A stretch of DNA of 64,000 bases from Bifidobacterium sp. B4142. GTDB lineage: Bacteria; Actinomycetota; Actinomycetes; Actinomycetales; Bifidobacteriaceae. How positions within the stretch are numbered: the first letter of the stretch is position 1; each line of letters starts with the position of its first letter. This document shows, one piece after another, positions 45,363-54,761 of the stretch. The stretch lies in the NCBI RefSeq assembly GCF_026537325.1, contig NZ_JAFNMJ010000002.1, positions 1-64,000 of the forward strand, read 5' to 3'. The translations under genes and the position numbers were made by a program. A model generated the notes under the pieces. That model was not told where the DNA came from. It searched no databases and saw nothing but the letters and a program-made list of their open reading frames with translations.

Positions 45363-46716
45363 ATGACCCGTTCTCGCAGTAAGTGGGGGAGTGTCTTCCT
45401 TAAAGAAGGTCGGGAGTGGGCGCGTCACCGTCTGGCTTGGCGGGTATCCTAACCCGCTTGACCACGGCAGGAGGGTCGGCAGGCAGTTCGGGCCGGAATA
45501 CCGTACGGAAGCGCATGCTTGGCTGGAGCAAGAGCATTACCTGGTCGTCCTGCACAAGAAGGGGATACGTGACTGGCAGCACCCCAGGGAAAGGAACACC
45601 AAACCAGCGGAGGACAAGGGGATCCTGTTCGAGGATTACCTGCGGGAGTGGTTGAGCCATCGGAAAAGGAACGGTAATTCCGACCTGCGGGGCTCAACGA
45701 AGAGGAACCTGAAAGCTGACATCTCCCACTTCCTGCCGTACTTCAAAGGCAAGCCAGTCGCGGGGATCACGACCGCCGAAGTGCGCGCCTGGTATGAGGC
45801 CGACCACTCCGAGGGTCCCTGGGCGTTCTACGGGGCGTGCCAGGTGCTGCATTCGGTCCTGCAGGAGGCCTCGAACCCTACCTACGGCCCTCCGCTGCTG
45901 GACAGTAACCCGTTCGTCCTTCCGATCAGGGAGCCGGCGCCTTCCAAGCGACGTGAGCAGGAACCGATCACCCGGGAGCAGGCCGGCAGACTGGCCCGGG
46001 CCATGCCTGCGCGCACCAGGCTGAGCATCTGGCTGGGGCTCCTGGTGGGCGGATTGAGGACAGGGGAGGTGTGCACCCTGCAGATCCGGGACATCGACCT
46101 GGACCACAGACTTCTACATGCGCGGCATTCGGTCTGCAGAGGGCCGGACGACGTCGGCCCCTGCAGGCTCGGCTCGACGAAGACCCTCCCCAGCATGAGG
46201 ATCGTGCCCATCCCCTCAGGGCACATTCAGGCCATCTGCGACCATATTGACCGGTACTGCGTCGACGAGCCGGAGGCTATGCTCTTTCCCGCCGTCAGGT
46301 CAACCAGCGGGGTCATGTCGCCGACCACGCTGGGCCAGCAGTCCCGGAAGGCCCGCGTCAAGGCAGGCAGACCGGACATCACCTTCCACTCGCTGCGCGC
46401 CACGCATGCGACCATGCTCATGATCGAGGGCGGCACCCTGAGGGAGGCCATGGACGAACTGGGCCACACGTCAGAGAAGATCGCCGTCAGACATTACCAA
46501 CGCATCGTACCCAAACACCGGATCCAAGTGGTCGAAAACCTCTCATATGCTTACCTGCCCGTATCGGATACATCCTTGACCAGCCAGATAGAACAACTCA
46601 GGGAGCAGCGGGACAGGCTGGACCAGAAAATACTGGAACTCGAGCAGATCCAAACAATGCAGCGCGAGGAGGCAATCAAAACGCGGGGCCGCCTGCCCCG
46701 CACCCTGGCGACCTGA
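45363..46716 (+). CDS. int: Tyrosine recombinase/integrase
   Basis: Site-specific recombinase. The catalytic residues, counted from GTG 45391, are R223 (GLRTGE), H333 and R336 (HSLRATH), H368 and Y369 (AVRHYQR). A core-binding domain precedes them (FEDYLREWLSHRKRNGNSDL). The C-terminus has a coiled segment (SQIEQLREQRDRLDQKILEL). The natural ATG with good RBS is at 45363 (MTRSRSKWG), one base out of frame with the body at a short G run (45385-45389). From GTG 45391 the body of 441 residues is fully open. It lies next to the attL-like repeat, as expected for a tRNA-targeting element. Confidence 0.85.
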
Positions 46717-46741
46717 ATCAGGTCGATCATTTGCTGCCGCA

Positions 46742-46774
46742 CGTCTTCAGGGGCAAATCACGCCCCTGAAGACG
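46742..46774 (+). terminator. Hairpin after the integrase gene
   Basis: A perfect 13-bp stem CGTCTTCAGGGGC / GCCCCTGAAGACG with a 7-nt loop, 25 bp after the integrase stop. There is no strong T run. Confidence 0.65.
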
Positions 46775-46974
46775 CTTGCCAATATGCATCGGATTAGACA
46801 GTGTAATTCGTGTGCATAGTTGGTGCCTGCCGTGGTCAGGCACAGATAGTGCTGCAGGCTATGTGCTCGGATTTGCTGCCGTCGCGAAAGTTTGTGACGC
46901 AATCAGATGAAGATCGTCTATATTCGGGAGTTTATGTTGATCGCAGGTAATCACTAACGCATGTCCTTCTCTAA

Positions 46975-48948
46975 GTGGATCTAATTGCCGCCAGCAAATT
47001 CGCAAGTTGCCAGACAATTAATGAGCAAACAGATGAACGTAGACTGGTTCACTTAGTGAATCGGTCTGCTTTGTTAGTATATGTATGTTCACCAGATTGG
47101 AATAGCGTAATTCTTTCTGCCGGTGATTTCAAAAAGGACATGCTGAAAAAGGGAAAAGCTAAGCGGTTACCTGATGAAGAAGTTGCATTTAATTACTTTA
47201 AAGCAGTGTTTAAAGAGGATAATCAGGATTGCACAGGGCGAGAAGAGGACCAAGCTTTTTGAATCGTTTTCTGCTCATTTGGTGCTTAAGGGATTTTCAT
47301 TACCATATACTGCTGTTGAAGACGGAATCGTCGGAGGTGGTGAGGATGGGGGTATTGACTCTCTGTTTGCATTGCTCAATGGACAATTACTACCCAATGG
47401 TTCCCTCGACGAAAAAGATATCCATTTTCTGCCTAAGCGGACGCCTCTTGATTTATACTTTATTCAATCAAAGAATAGCTTCTCTTGGAGAGCTGACGTT
47501 TGGCCGAAAATGGGTTCTGCGTTGAAGTTTTTGCTTAGTGATCTCTCGCAGAGCTCTAATTTGCATAAGCTGGAAAAGAGCGGATTGAGCGATCGCATAA
47601 AAAGGTTCGCAATCAATTTGAATGAGACACGGCGTGCCTTATATAGCGTTATGCCTTTAATGCGAGTTCATTGTATTTATGTCTCATTTGGATCACGTGG
47701 CAAGCTTTCGGAACTAGCCCTCTCAAGAGGAGACGTATTAAAAAATGCAGTTAAGAAGTTACTGCCAACAGATTCTAAGGTTGAAGTGGACTATTGGGAT
47801 TGTATACAAATTGTCCGAGCTGGATCACAATCTGCTAATCACAAGGTTAAGTTACATATATACGACCAAGCTATAATCGAAAATGATCTAAAGGAAAATG
47901 GGGATGGGAAGAAACCCAAAAACTTTGTTGCTTTGGTTACGCTAGAGAACTATTTGAATTTCATTCAGAAAAAGGGCGGTAACGGAATCGATGATGATAT
48001 GTTCGAAGAGAATGTGAGGGGTTATGCAGGTCATGCGGTTGATGTTAATAAAGCAATTCAGAAAACGCTGACAAGGGACAGCGATACACATTTTTGGTGG
48101 TTGAATAACGGAATCACTATTTTGGCAGATGAAACTTATGACAATACCAATACAGAGTGGGTTATAGAAAATCCTCTGATAGCTAATGGGTTGCAAACCT
48201 CTTATACCCTCTACGATGCGTTTGCTGAAAAACGATAACCGCAAAACGACTCCAAGAATATTTATTAGTGCGAGTAATAACCAGCAAAGACGAGGGGATA
48301 AGACAAGATATCATAACAGGCACAAACAACCAGAACTCGATTCGAAAGCTGCAGCTTCATGCAAATGATGAGTTACAAATAAGAATCGAAAACTATTTGT
48401 CGGGTTATGATTGATACTACGAGCGTCGAAGGTACCAATATAAGAATAGTCACAAGCCTCAACGTAGGATAAGGAATTTAACTGAGCTAAGTCAAGCAGT
48501 GATGGCTTACAAGCTTCTTGAACCTGATCAGGCAAGGGCTCGTCCTACGACTTTCCTTAATAAAAGTGGGGGTAAAGGATGGGATTTGGTTTTCCCTGTG
48601 AATGTAGATATCACCTTGTACTTAAAAGCCCTGCAAGTGCAGGATAAGGTGGATGCTTTCTTGAAAACACCTGAAGCGCTGAATATATCATCTGATTCAA
48701 CAAACGCTCGATTCTATTTGAATTCGTATTATTCCTTGCAGAGCTCAAATGTAAAGAGTCCAGAAGACTTTAAGCAATTACCAGTTTCAGTCTTAAAAGA
48801 TGAACCATCAGATAATGTCCTTAAGCAGCTGTTACAAAAATTTGTGAAGGTATCAAAGAATTTCGATTCTTCCACAATGAAGAACGATCAGCTGTATAAA
48901 AGTCAGGAATTTAAAGACGAACTATTCAAAGAGATACTGAATGGTTAA
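46975..48948 (+). pseudogene. AIPR-family abortive-infection protein, broken
   Basis: The core frame (47174-48238) contains AIPR hallmarks: GGGEDGGIDSLFALLNG, LDLYFIQSKNSFSW, MFEENVRGYAGHAVDVNKAI and TLTRDSDTHFWWLNNGITIL. After a shift near 48235 it continues RLQEYLLVRVITSKDEG, GTNNQNSIRKLQLHANDE, then a TGA at about 48413 in SGYD*YYERRRYQYKN, and on through LTELSQAVMAYKLLEPDQAR to a stop at 48948. Upstream of about 47230 another frame (PDEEVAFNYFKAVFKEDNQD) looks like the true N-terminus. The region is clearly A+T-richer than its surroundings, a sign of transfer. AIPR proteins act in phage defence. This copy is not functional as read. Confidence 0.78.
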
Positions 48949-49219
48949 CTTATTGATTTGCTATATAAGCGTCTTGTAAGTCGGATATGGGGGCTGAAGG
49001 AACAGCGGGCGCACAGCCTCCATATTTGTAACTTTAGTACCAGTTGTGGGAGAGCCAGAAGGTTTTGGCACCACAAGGGTTGTTGTACCGGCTCCAAATA
49101 TACCCTACCCACGTGCTATCTGCCTAAATTGTGCCAGTTCGATCATTCTGACAAACAAACGAGACGGACGCATGCATAAGTGTCCACCTCGCTTGCATAA
49201 TAGTTCGAGCAGAAAGGGG
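48949..49219. other. Short intergenic region, nothing recognised
   Basis: 271 bp between the AIPR relic and the convergent oxidoreductase gene. No gene or clear terminator seen. Confidence 0.4.
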
Positions 49220-49807
49220 TTACGCGCGCATGAGTTTCAGCGCAATGCCGGTGCCCTGGTTCTGCATGTATGCCAGACGGATCAGTACCTCGGCCATGGG
49301 TTCGATATACCGGGAGCAGGTGATGTCGCCGACGTATTGGGCATCGAATCCGATGGAGCGAAGCAGGTCAACGACTGTGCCGGCGCTGGTTTCCTCGCCG
49401 GAGACGGGGACGAACATCTGACCCTTTTCGAAGGATCTCAGGTCATGGTTAGGGGCCAGTACAGCATTGAGCGCCTTGACGACCTTCGCCTTCGGCAGGG
49501 CCTTGGTAACCTGTTCGCCGGCGGAATCCTTGAAGCCGACGGTGAGGTTCGCGAAGTCGGGGGTGAGGGGGTTGGTCATGTCGATGACCGTCTTGCCGGT
49601 CAGGGCATCGACCCAGTTGTCCTGTAGGGACAGGGCAGCCTTCAGGGGGATGGCAAGGAAGACGAAGTCCGCTTGTCGAATGGCGGTGGCGCCGTTCTCC
49701 TTGCTGGTGGAGGTGTTAATTGACGTGACTGCGTGCCCTGCGTTACGGAGGGCCTTGCAGATACCAGTGCCGACGGCGCCAGATCCGAGAACTACCATGT
49801 TTGACAT
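49220..49807 (-). CDS. NADP-binding oxidoreductase, F420-dependent NADP reductase-like
   Basis: A 195-residue Rossmann protein beginning MVVLGSGAVGTGICKAL (GxGxxG-type, residues 8-15), with ADFVFLAIPLKA, VIDMTNPLTPDF and a C-terminal helical part. This fits the NAD(P)-binding (F420-dependent NADP oxidoreductase-like) family, which acts on small redox substrates in the cytosol. It is transcribed divergently from a LysR gene with a perfect palindrome between, so it is the likely target of that regulator. Substrate unknown. Confidence 0.8.
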   Translation of the reverse strand: MSNMVVLGSGAVGTGICKALRNAGHAVTSINTSTSKENGATAIRQADFVFLAIPLKAALSLQDNWVDALTGKTVIDMTNPLTPDFANLTVGFKDSAGEQVTKALPKAKVVKALNAVLAPNHDLRSFEKGQMFVPVSGEETSAGTVVDLLRSIGFDAQYVGDITCSRYIEPMAEVLIRLAYMQNQGTGIALKLMRA

Positions 49808-49893
49808 TATGTTTCCTATCTTTGTGGTTTTCGGTTTGCATTATTTATCATTTCTCGGTCTGATACCGGTGACAAGGGTCAAAGCACGAAGTG

Positions 49894-49916
49894 AACTATC
49901 GTAGATTACGATAGTT
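49894..49916. promoter_or_regulatory. Operator in the LysR/oxidoreductase intergenic region
   Basis: Perfect inverted repeat AACTATCGTA-GAT-TACGATAGTT, centred between the divergent genes. It contains the T-N11-A form typical of LysR-type binding sites and lies 26 bp before the LysR start codon. Confidence 0.7.
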
Positions 49917-49941
49917 ATTTGTCCGAGCAGAAGGAAGACAA

Positions 49942-50841
49942 GTGGAGTTTCGGCAGTTGGAGATTTTCCTTACGGCCGCCCGGGAAGAGAATTTCAGCAG
50001 GGCTGCCGAGGCGCTTTTCCTGCCGCAATCGGTGGTCAGCGAGCAGATCGGCAGGCTAGAACGCGAGTTGGGAGTGAAGCTTTTCGACAGGTCCCACCGG
50101 GCAGTGCGCCTTACTACCGAGGGAAGGACCACGGTCGATCTTGCCTCCACCGTCATGCGTGACGTGGGTAAGTTGCGCCGTGAGGTGGGTTCCGGGCGGG
50201 AAACCAAGGGCCTTGTCACCATATCGCTGGCCATCGGCAAGGGCATGACGGAACGTATCACCAAGGTCGCCAACGCCCTCCGTGCTGAAAAAGTGCAGCT
50301 GGAGATAATGGAAGCTAAGCCCGCTCAAAGGGTCTCCCTGGTGAAAAGCAGCCAAGTGAATGCGGCGATCCTGCGCGGTCGGAGGGCCGGGGCCATGGAT
50401 GATTCCAAGCTAATCTGTGAGGATTACCTGGTGGCGGCCGTGAACAGGGCGCATGAGTCATTCGGCTCTTCCAGAATATCCCTAGAATCGCTGCGCCATA
50501 CTCCCATGGCCCTGACTGCCCGCCAAAGGAACCCCATGTTGGTGGATTTGGTGGCGCAGGCATTCCAAGTTGATCCGAAACTCATCCCGCGTGCCTTCGC
50601 CTTCAGTACGGTCGAGGCCGCCTTTGCGCAGATCTCCATCTGCGACAAGCCTGCCTGGGTGCCGATCTACGAGGACTATGAGTCACAGCATGAATATCAG
50701 GGTATCTGGTCGGCGCCGATCGACCCGCCCCTGACGGTTCCTGTCTACCTGATTCCAGGTTCATTCCCCAGCGCGGCTCAGACCAACGCTATTCGTCTCC
50801 TGCTGAAGTTCTGCCGGCATTTCATGAAGAGGGATGCTTAA
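49942..50841 (+). CDS. LysR-family transcriptional regulator
   Basis: A 299-residue LysR regulator starting at GTG 49942 (AGAAGGAAG upstream). The N-terminal winged helix-turn-helix is clear (EFRQLEIFLTAAREENFSRA, AEALFLPQSVVSEQIGRLER, ELGVKLFDRS). A periplasmic-binding-like effector domain follows (TISLAIGKGMTERI, KSSQVNAAILRGRR). It probably controls the divergent oxidoreductase gene and itself via the palindrome at 49894-49916. Effector unknown. Confidence 0.9.
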   Translation: MEFRQLEIFLTAAREENFSRAAEALFLPQSVVSEQIGRLERELGVKLFDRSHRAVRLTTEGRTTVDLASTVMRDVGKLRREVGSGRETKGLVTISLAIGKGMTERITKVANALRAEKVQLEIMEAKPAQRVSLVKSSQVNAAILRGRRAGAMDDSKLICEDYLVAAVNRAHESFGSSRISLESLRHTPMALTARQRNPMLVDLVAQAFQVDPKLIPRAFAFSTVEAAFAQISICDKPAWVPIYEDYESQHEYQGIWSAPIDPPLTVPVYLIPGSFPSAAQTNAIRLLLKFCRHFMKRDA

Positions 50842-51531
50842 TCTTGAGTTTGGTACAGAAGTATCATTGATTACATATCGGAGTCTTCAGGTGCTCTTGA
50901 TAAGTAAGCAGGCATGCGATCTCGTCACCGCTCTTGGGATGGATGACAAAAAGCGAGGGACCGGACGGAGGCTTCACCTCCCGTTCTGGTGCCTCGCTTC
51001 GCATGGTTCAGAACTTGCTGATCGTATTCAGGGTTGGCCGTAGACGCTCCTGTATCGGTCGTTGAGCTTGGTGATGTCGTCGTGGTCGACGAGATGGGCG
51101 TGCCGTTTGTGGACAGGAGGACGATCCGGCCATGGCCTTCACGGGCTCCCAAAGAGCTCGATAACATGGCGAAGCGTCTCGCCGACAAGAAGGTCTGCCC
51201 AAGTCGGCCAGGCGCACAGCGTAACCACAGATACGATGTCCCTCCCCAAGTGGGGAGGGATTTTCATTTACCTTTCCCACCAGTCGAACACCAGATAACC
51301 AGACATCAACCCATCAACCTACCAGAGCAACAGTCACATCAGAGTATCCAACCCACCATCAGAAACACCACCAAACAACAACTAATTACACGATGCGCTT
51401 CTTGGCATTGAATGGCATTAAGCTGGGGGAAGTGTGTTGAGAGATCATTCCGAAGGCTTTAGGTTTGATCAGGTGTGGGCGGCAAAAAGAAAATGTACGG
51501 TGAATGACCGTTGTTGGAAAAGGAGAAAAGC
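50842..51531. other. 690 bp without an intact gene
   Basis: On the minus strand near 51040-51110 a frame ends with HLVDHDDITKLNDRYRSVYG, QP and a stop, like the C-terminus of a lost protein; upstream it meets a stop at once. The region has one strong terminator-like hairpin (listed separately) and A+T-rich sequence from 51290. No RNA gene recognised. Confidence 0.4.
51239..51264 (+). terminator. Terminator-like hairpin
   Basis: TCCCTCCCC / GGGGAGGGA (51239-51259) with a three-base loop region, followed by TTTT. Its upstream gene is not clear. Confidence 0.65.
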
Positions 51532-52164
51532 GTGGCTTTTGATTTCAAGAAGGAATACAAGGAACTGTATCGACCATCGTCGACTCCTTCGATCATAGAA
51601 GTCCCGACGATGAACTTCCTCGCTGTCAGGGGCAAGGGCGATCCCAATTAGAAGGACGGCGAATACGGTAAGGCGGTTGAGTTGCTCTATGGCGAGGCAT
51701 ACACCCTTAAGATGAGCTACAAAGGGCCGCATAGGATTGACGGTTTCTTTGAGTATGTCGTACCTCCTCTGGAGGGGCTTTGGTGGCAGGACGGTGCGCA
51801 GAGGGTCGATTACGCGCACAAGGAGGATTTCGGGTGGATCTCCCTTAACAGGCTGCCAGACTTCATTCAACGCTCCGATGTTGAGTGGGCCATCGGTGAG
51901 GCAACCCGAAAGAAGAAGCTGGATTACTCTCCAGTGGAGTTCCTCACCTATGACGAAGGCCTGTGGGTCCAGTGCATGCATGTCGGCGGTTATGACGATG
52001 AGCCCGCAACGATCCAAGCCATGGATGCCTTCGCACAGGAGCAGGGGTATGCGGACAGTATCACCGCGGATAGGTACCACCACAAGATCTACCTGTCCGA
52101 TCCTTCCAAATGCGACCCGGCTAAGCTGAAAACCGTGATCAGACATCCTGTGATCAGGCAGTAG
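51532..52164 (+). pseudogene. GyrI-like small-molecule-binding protein, one nonsense codon
   Basis: GTG 51532 follows AAAGGAGAAAAGC. The frame encodes FDFKKEYKELYRPSSTPSII, FLAVRGKGDPN, a TAG at 51649-51651, and then KDGEYGKAVELLYGEAYTLK, GFFEYVVPPLEGLWWQ and GYDDEPATIQAMDAF to the stop at 52164. This is the full GyrI-like/SOUL-fold family of about 210 residues, with Glu or Gln normally at the TAG position. The single stop is the only defect, so the change is recent or an error. An internal start would give a 160-residue product from 51682. Confidence 0.78.
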
Positions 52165-52570
52165 ATTCGGTCTCGGTCGGGAGGAAGAGGAAGGCGTCGC
52201 CAACTTTGGATTGGCGTTGACCTTCCGGCGCCTCTCCAGCAACCTTCTGGTCCGCCCATCCTCCTCCTGGCTTACCCCCGCTTGGTGGCTTCCAGCCCGG
52301 GTTGATGCCGACAAGGTGCTCCCGTCTCCTCTGGGCTCGATCAGCGCATGAAGATATTGGTTTCGTGGGGGCTTCGTCGATCAGGATTGCCAGGCCGAGT
52401 TCGGTAATCCGATTGGTCGCCTTTCAGGGTTGGGCTGGTGCCGGTAGGTGATGTCGGGGTTGTGGGACGATGCTGGCGCAGGGTAGGAGCTGCATTCGAA
52501 CATTTGTGCTAATCTGATTCCTGCAGTGAAGAACATGTTGAGATCAATCGGAATGACAGGGGTTGCTTCA
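52165..52570. other. 406 bp, no gene recognised
   Basis: Contains only short chance frames and the upstream region of the VOC gene. Two in-frame ATGs (52535, 52553) precede the chosen GTG of that gene. Confidence 0.4.
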
Positions 52571-53011
52571 GTGAACAGGATCAATTTAATAGCTCTTGGG
52601 GTCAAGAGCATTTCTAAGTCGATGGAATTCTATAAGTCCATTGGGTTTACCTAATATGCCAATGAAAAGGAACCACCGGTTGTCTTTTTCGATAACCAGG
52701 GAACCAAGTTGGAACTGTACCCATTGGATGAGCTGGCGAAGGATGTAGACGAGAATACCCCCCCCCCCCCGGCGACGGACAGGTCGGGGTTCCTGGGGTT
52801 CACGCTGGCCATCAATATGAAGTCCAAGGAAGAGGTTGACGACTTCCTTTCGTTGGCGGAAAAGAACAACGGGAAAATCGTGAAGAAGGCCCAGCCAGTT
52901 GCATGGGGAGGCTATAGCGGTTACTTCCAGGACCTGGATGGATATTACTGGGAGGTCGCTTACTCTGAGGCTTGGAAATTCGATGAGCAGAACATGTTGA
53001 TCATCGAGTGA
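52571..53011 (+). pseudogene. VOC/glyoxalase-fold protein, one nonsense codon and a poly-C tract
   Basis: The frame from GTG 52571 reads NRINLIALGVKSISKSMEFY, KSIGFT, a TAA at 52652-52654, and then YANEKEPPVVFFDNQGTKLE, LYPLDELAKDV and NGKIVKKAQPVAWGGYSGYF, QDLDGYYWEVA. This is a single VOC domain (about 146 aa) ending LIIE. A run of 13 C (52758-52770) encodes part of TPPPPAT and is at present in frame. The VOC metal ligands cannot be assigned with confidence. The role may be a small-molecule-binding or resistance-type protein. The stop codon disables the full-length form. Confidence 0.75.
52758..52770. repeat. Poly-C tract (13 bp)
   Basis: Thirteen uninterrupted C within the VOC-domain frame. 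A change of one base would break the downstream frame. Confidence 0.9.
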
Positions 53012-53459
53012 GATTAGGTTGATGGTCCTTCCAGTTACTAATGGCCGCATGCCTCATCCCGTCCCAGTCCCGTTCCTGGCCGGCCCGTCGTGGTTGAAAG
53101 GCCTTCCGGCTTGTCTCAATCGCGTCAGGCTGAGCCAGGAACCATTGCATGAAGTCCGGCATGAGGGTGCTGTGCTCCGATACAACTAAAGATGCTGCTT
53201 TCTGCTACTCCGGGATTAAGCAGACAACCCTGGCCTGGCTCTTCGACATTCCAGCTGCCGGAATGTCCTAAATGCTCACCCGGCGCGATTGTTCATCTTC
53301 GAAGACGAAATCTTCTTTGCCGATGTGTGGGCACCCCGGTATTGGTACAGCGGCCCATGGATGTCGGGTCGTTGGGAAACCGAAGACGCGGAATTTAGAT
53401 GATGAAAGCACGGAATCGGACGGTAAACCCGGTATTTCCTTATGCCTGAGTCGTCAGAG
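53012..53459. other. Region between the VOC gene and tRNA-Arg, no gene
   Basis: No coding frame of note. The last about 30 bp (GGTATTTCCTTATGCCTGAG and on) resemble the element-edge repeats at 41670 and 45014, marking the right junction of the element. Confidence 0.5.
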
Positions 53460-53532
53460 TGCCCCGGATGCGATTCGAACGCACGACACCTTCTTTAGGA
53501 GAGAAGTGCTCTATCCCCTGAGCTACCGGGGC
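53460..53532 (-). tRNA. tRNA-Arg (anticodon CCU)
   Basis: On the minus strand the sequence folds as a cloverleaf. The acceptor GCCCCGG pairs with CCGGGGC, the D-arm is GCTCAGGGGATAGAGC, the anticodon stem CTTCT/AGAAG carries loop CTCCTAA (anticodon CCT), and the T-arm includes GTTCGAATC. The discriminator base is A; CCA is not encoded. Its 3' half contains the 16-bp sequence also found at 45047-45062, the usual target of tyrosine integrases. Confidence 0.92.
53465..53480. other. Putative attachment site, right (attR-like)
   Basis: CGGATGCGATTCGAAC lies in the 3' end of the tRNA-Arg gene and is identical to 45047-45062. The tRNA is intact on the outer side. Confidence 0.7.
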
Positions 53533-53727
53533 AACGGAAACTACTGTACCACGAAGTGCGACTCGGGCAGGTCGCTGCTGTGCAGGCTAGGACCGTGCGC
53601 CTCCTGGAGAAGTTAGCCTCCTATCCATGCCCGCCGTACTGTCATGGTTTACAATTGCTCAACGGTCGAGCTGGCTGTGTGTTCCTTGGAAGGGAGCCGA
53701 GCTGGCGATGATTAGCTGGAGGAAACC

Positions 53728-54753
53728 ATGGCGCAATTCAGACGGTCCTTCCTGGTGAAGCATGTCTTTGGGTGGACGGCTAGGCTGCTGGCGCTGGTCA
53801 GCTTGCTGGCCTTAGTGGCGCGTGCCTGCCCGGCATGGCTGTCATCGATCCCATATCTGCCGGATCTGGCAGCGCTGACGCCCTGGTTCGTCCTTTTGGG
53901 TCTGCTGGCCCTGGTCCTGGCTCTGATGGCTTCACGATGGTTCACGGCTTTGGTGCTTATAGCCGCCTTGGCCCTGAATGTCTACTGGCAGTACCCCTTC
54001 TATCAGGAGGGGTTCGAACTCAACGGGCAAGCTGATCGGCTCATAGCCCTTGAGCATCCCGACAGGTACGATGATGTGGCCCGGGTCATGACCCTGAACG
54101 TCTACAAGGGTCAGGCCGAAGCCGATCAGGTAGTCAAGACCGTCAGCGACAACCGGGTCGAAGTGCTGGCTTTGCAAGAGGTCAGCAAGGATTTTGTGTA
54201 CCGATTGCACAAGGCCGGCATCGACCGATATCTGCCGCACGAGCAGCTTTCCACATCTTCGAAGGAATATGCCAACGGTCTTTGGACGGCCGCGCCAATG
54301 CAGTCGCCATCAAAGGATGACGTGGGATCTTGTTCCTCCATGATGCCGGCGGCCAGCATCGACTTCGGCAGAGGCAAGACCAGCGTCAGGTTCGTCTCAG
54401 TCCATACCACCTCGCCGCAGCCGGGCAGCTGGAATGCCTGGCGACGCAGCGTATCCGACCTGGGAACTCTGCGAAAGCATGACCACACCCGGTATGTGCT
54501 GATGGGAGATTTCAATGCTACCTATGACCATGCCGTTTTCCGAGACATGTTGGGGGAGCGGTTCAGCGATGGGGCACGTCAGGCCGGACATGGCATGAGC
54601 ATGACCTGGCCGGCCGACAAGGCCCCCCTGCCCAGGTTGGCGGCCATCGATCATGTTGTAGTGGACCGTGACATCAGGGCCAGCCGGATGCAGGCCATAC
54701 CCATCGCAGGTTCGGATCACGCGGCTCTGCTGGCCACTCTGATGGTGGAGTAG
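53728..54753 (+). CDS. Membrane-anchored endonuclease/exonuclease/phosphatase-family protein
   Basis: ATG 53728 follows TGGAGGAAACC. The 341-residue product has three N-terminal helices (about 20-33, 52-68, 72-86) and then an EEP domain: MTLNVYKG (Asn about 124), VLALQEVSKDF (Glu), MGDFNATYDH (Asp, Asn) and a late SDHAAL (Asp-His pair). These are the metal and catalytic residues of the family. The catalytic domain is predicted outside the membrane. Substrate unknown: nucleic acid or phospholipid/phosphodiester. The gene converges on xseB with only 8 bp between stops. Confidence 0.85.
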   Translation: MAQFRRSFLVKHVFGWTARLLALVSLLALVARACPAWLSSIPYLPDLAALTPWFVLLGLLALVLALMASRWFTALVLIAALALNVYWQYPFYQEGFELNGQADRLIALEHPDRYDDVARVMTLNVYKGQAEADQVVKTVSDNRVEVLALQEVSKDFVYRLHKAGIDRYLPHEQLSTSSKEYANGLWTAAPMQSPSKDDVGSCSSMMPAASIDFGRGKTSVRFVSVHTTSPQPGSWNAWRRSVSDLGTLRKHDHTRYVLMGDFNATYDHAVFRDMLGERFSDGARQAGHGMSMTWPADKAPLPRLAAIDHVVVDRDIRASRMQAIPIAGSDHAALLATLMVE

Positions 54754-54761
54754 CGGGCTTT

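Noticed and set aside
10282-53011. Recurring in-frame TGA/TAG codons suggested an altered genetic code
   Set aside because: TGA and TAG also end intact genes here, the backbone genes have no internal stops, and the affected genes also carry frame shifts. Pseudogene decay explains the pattern.
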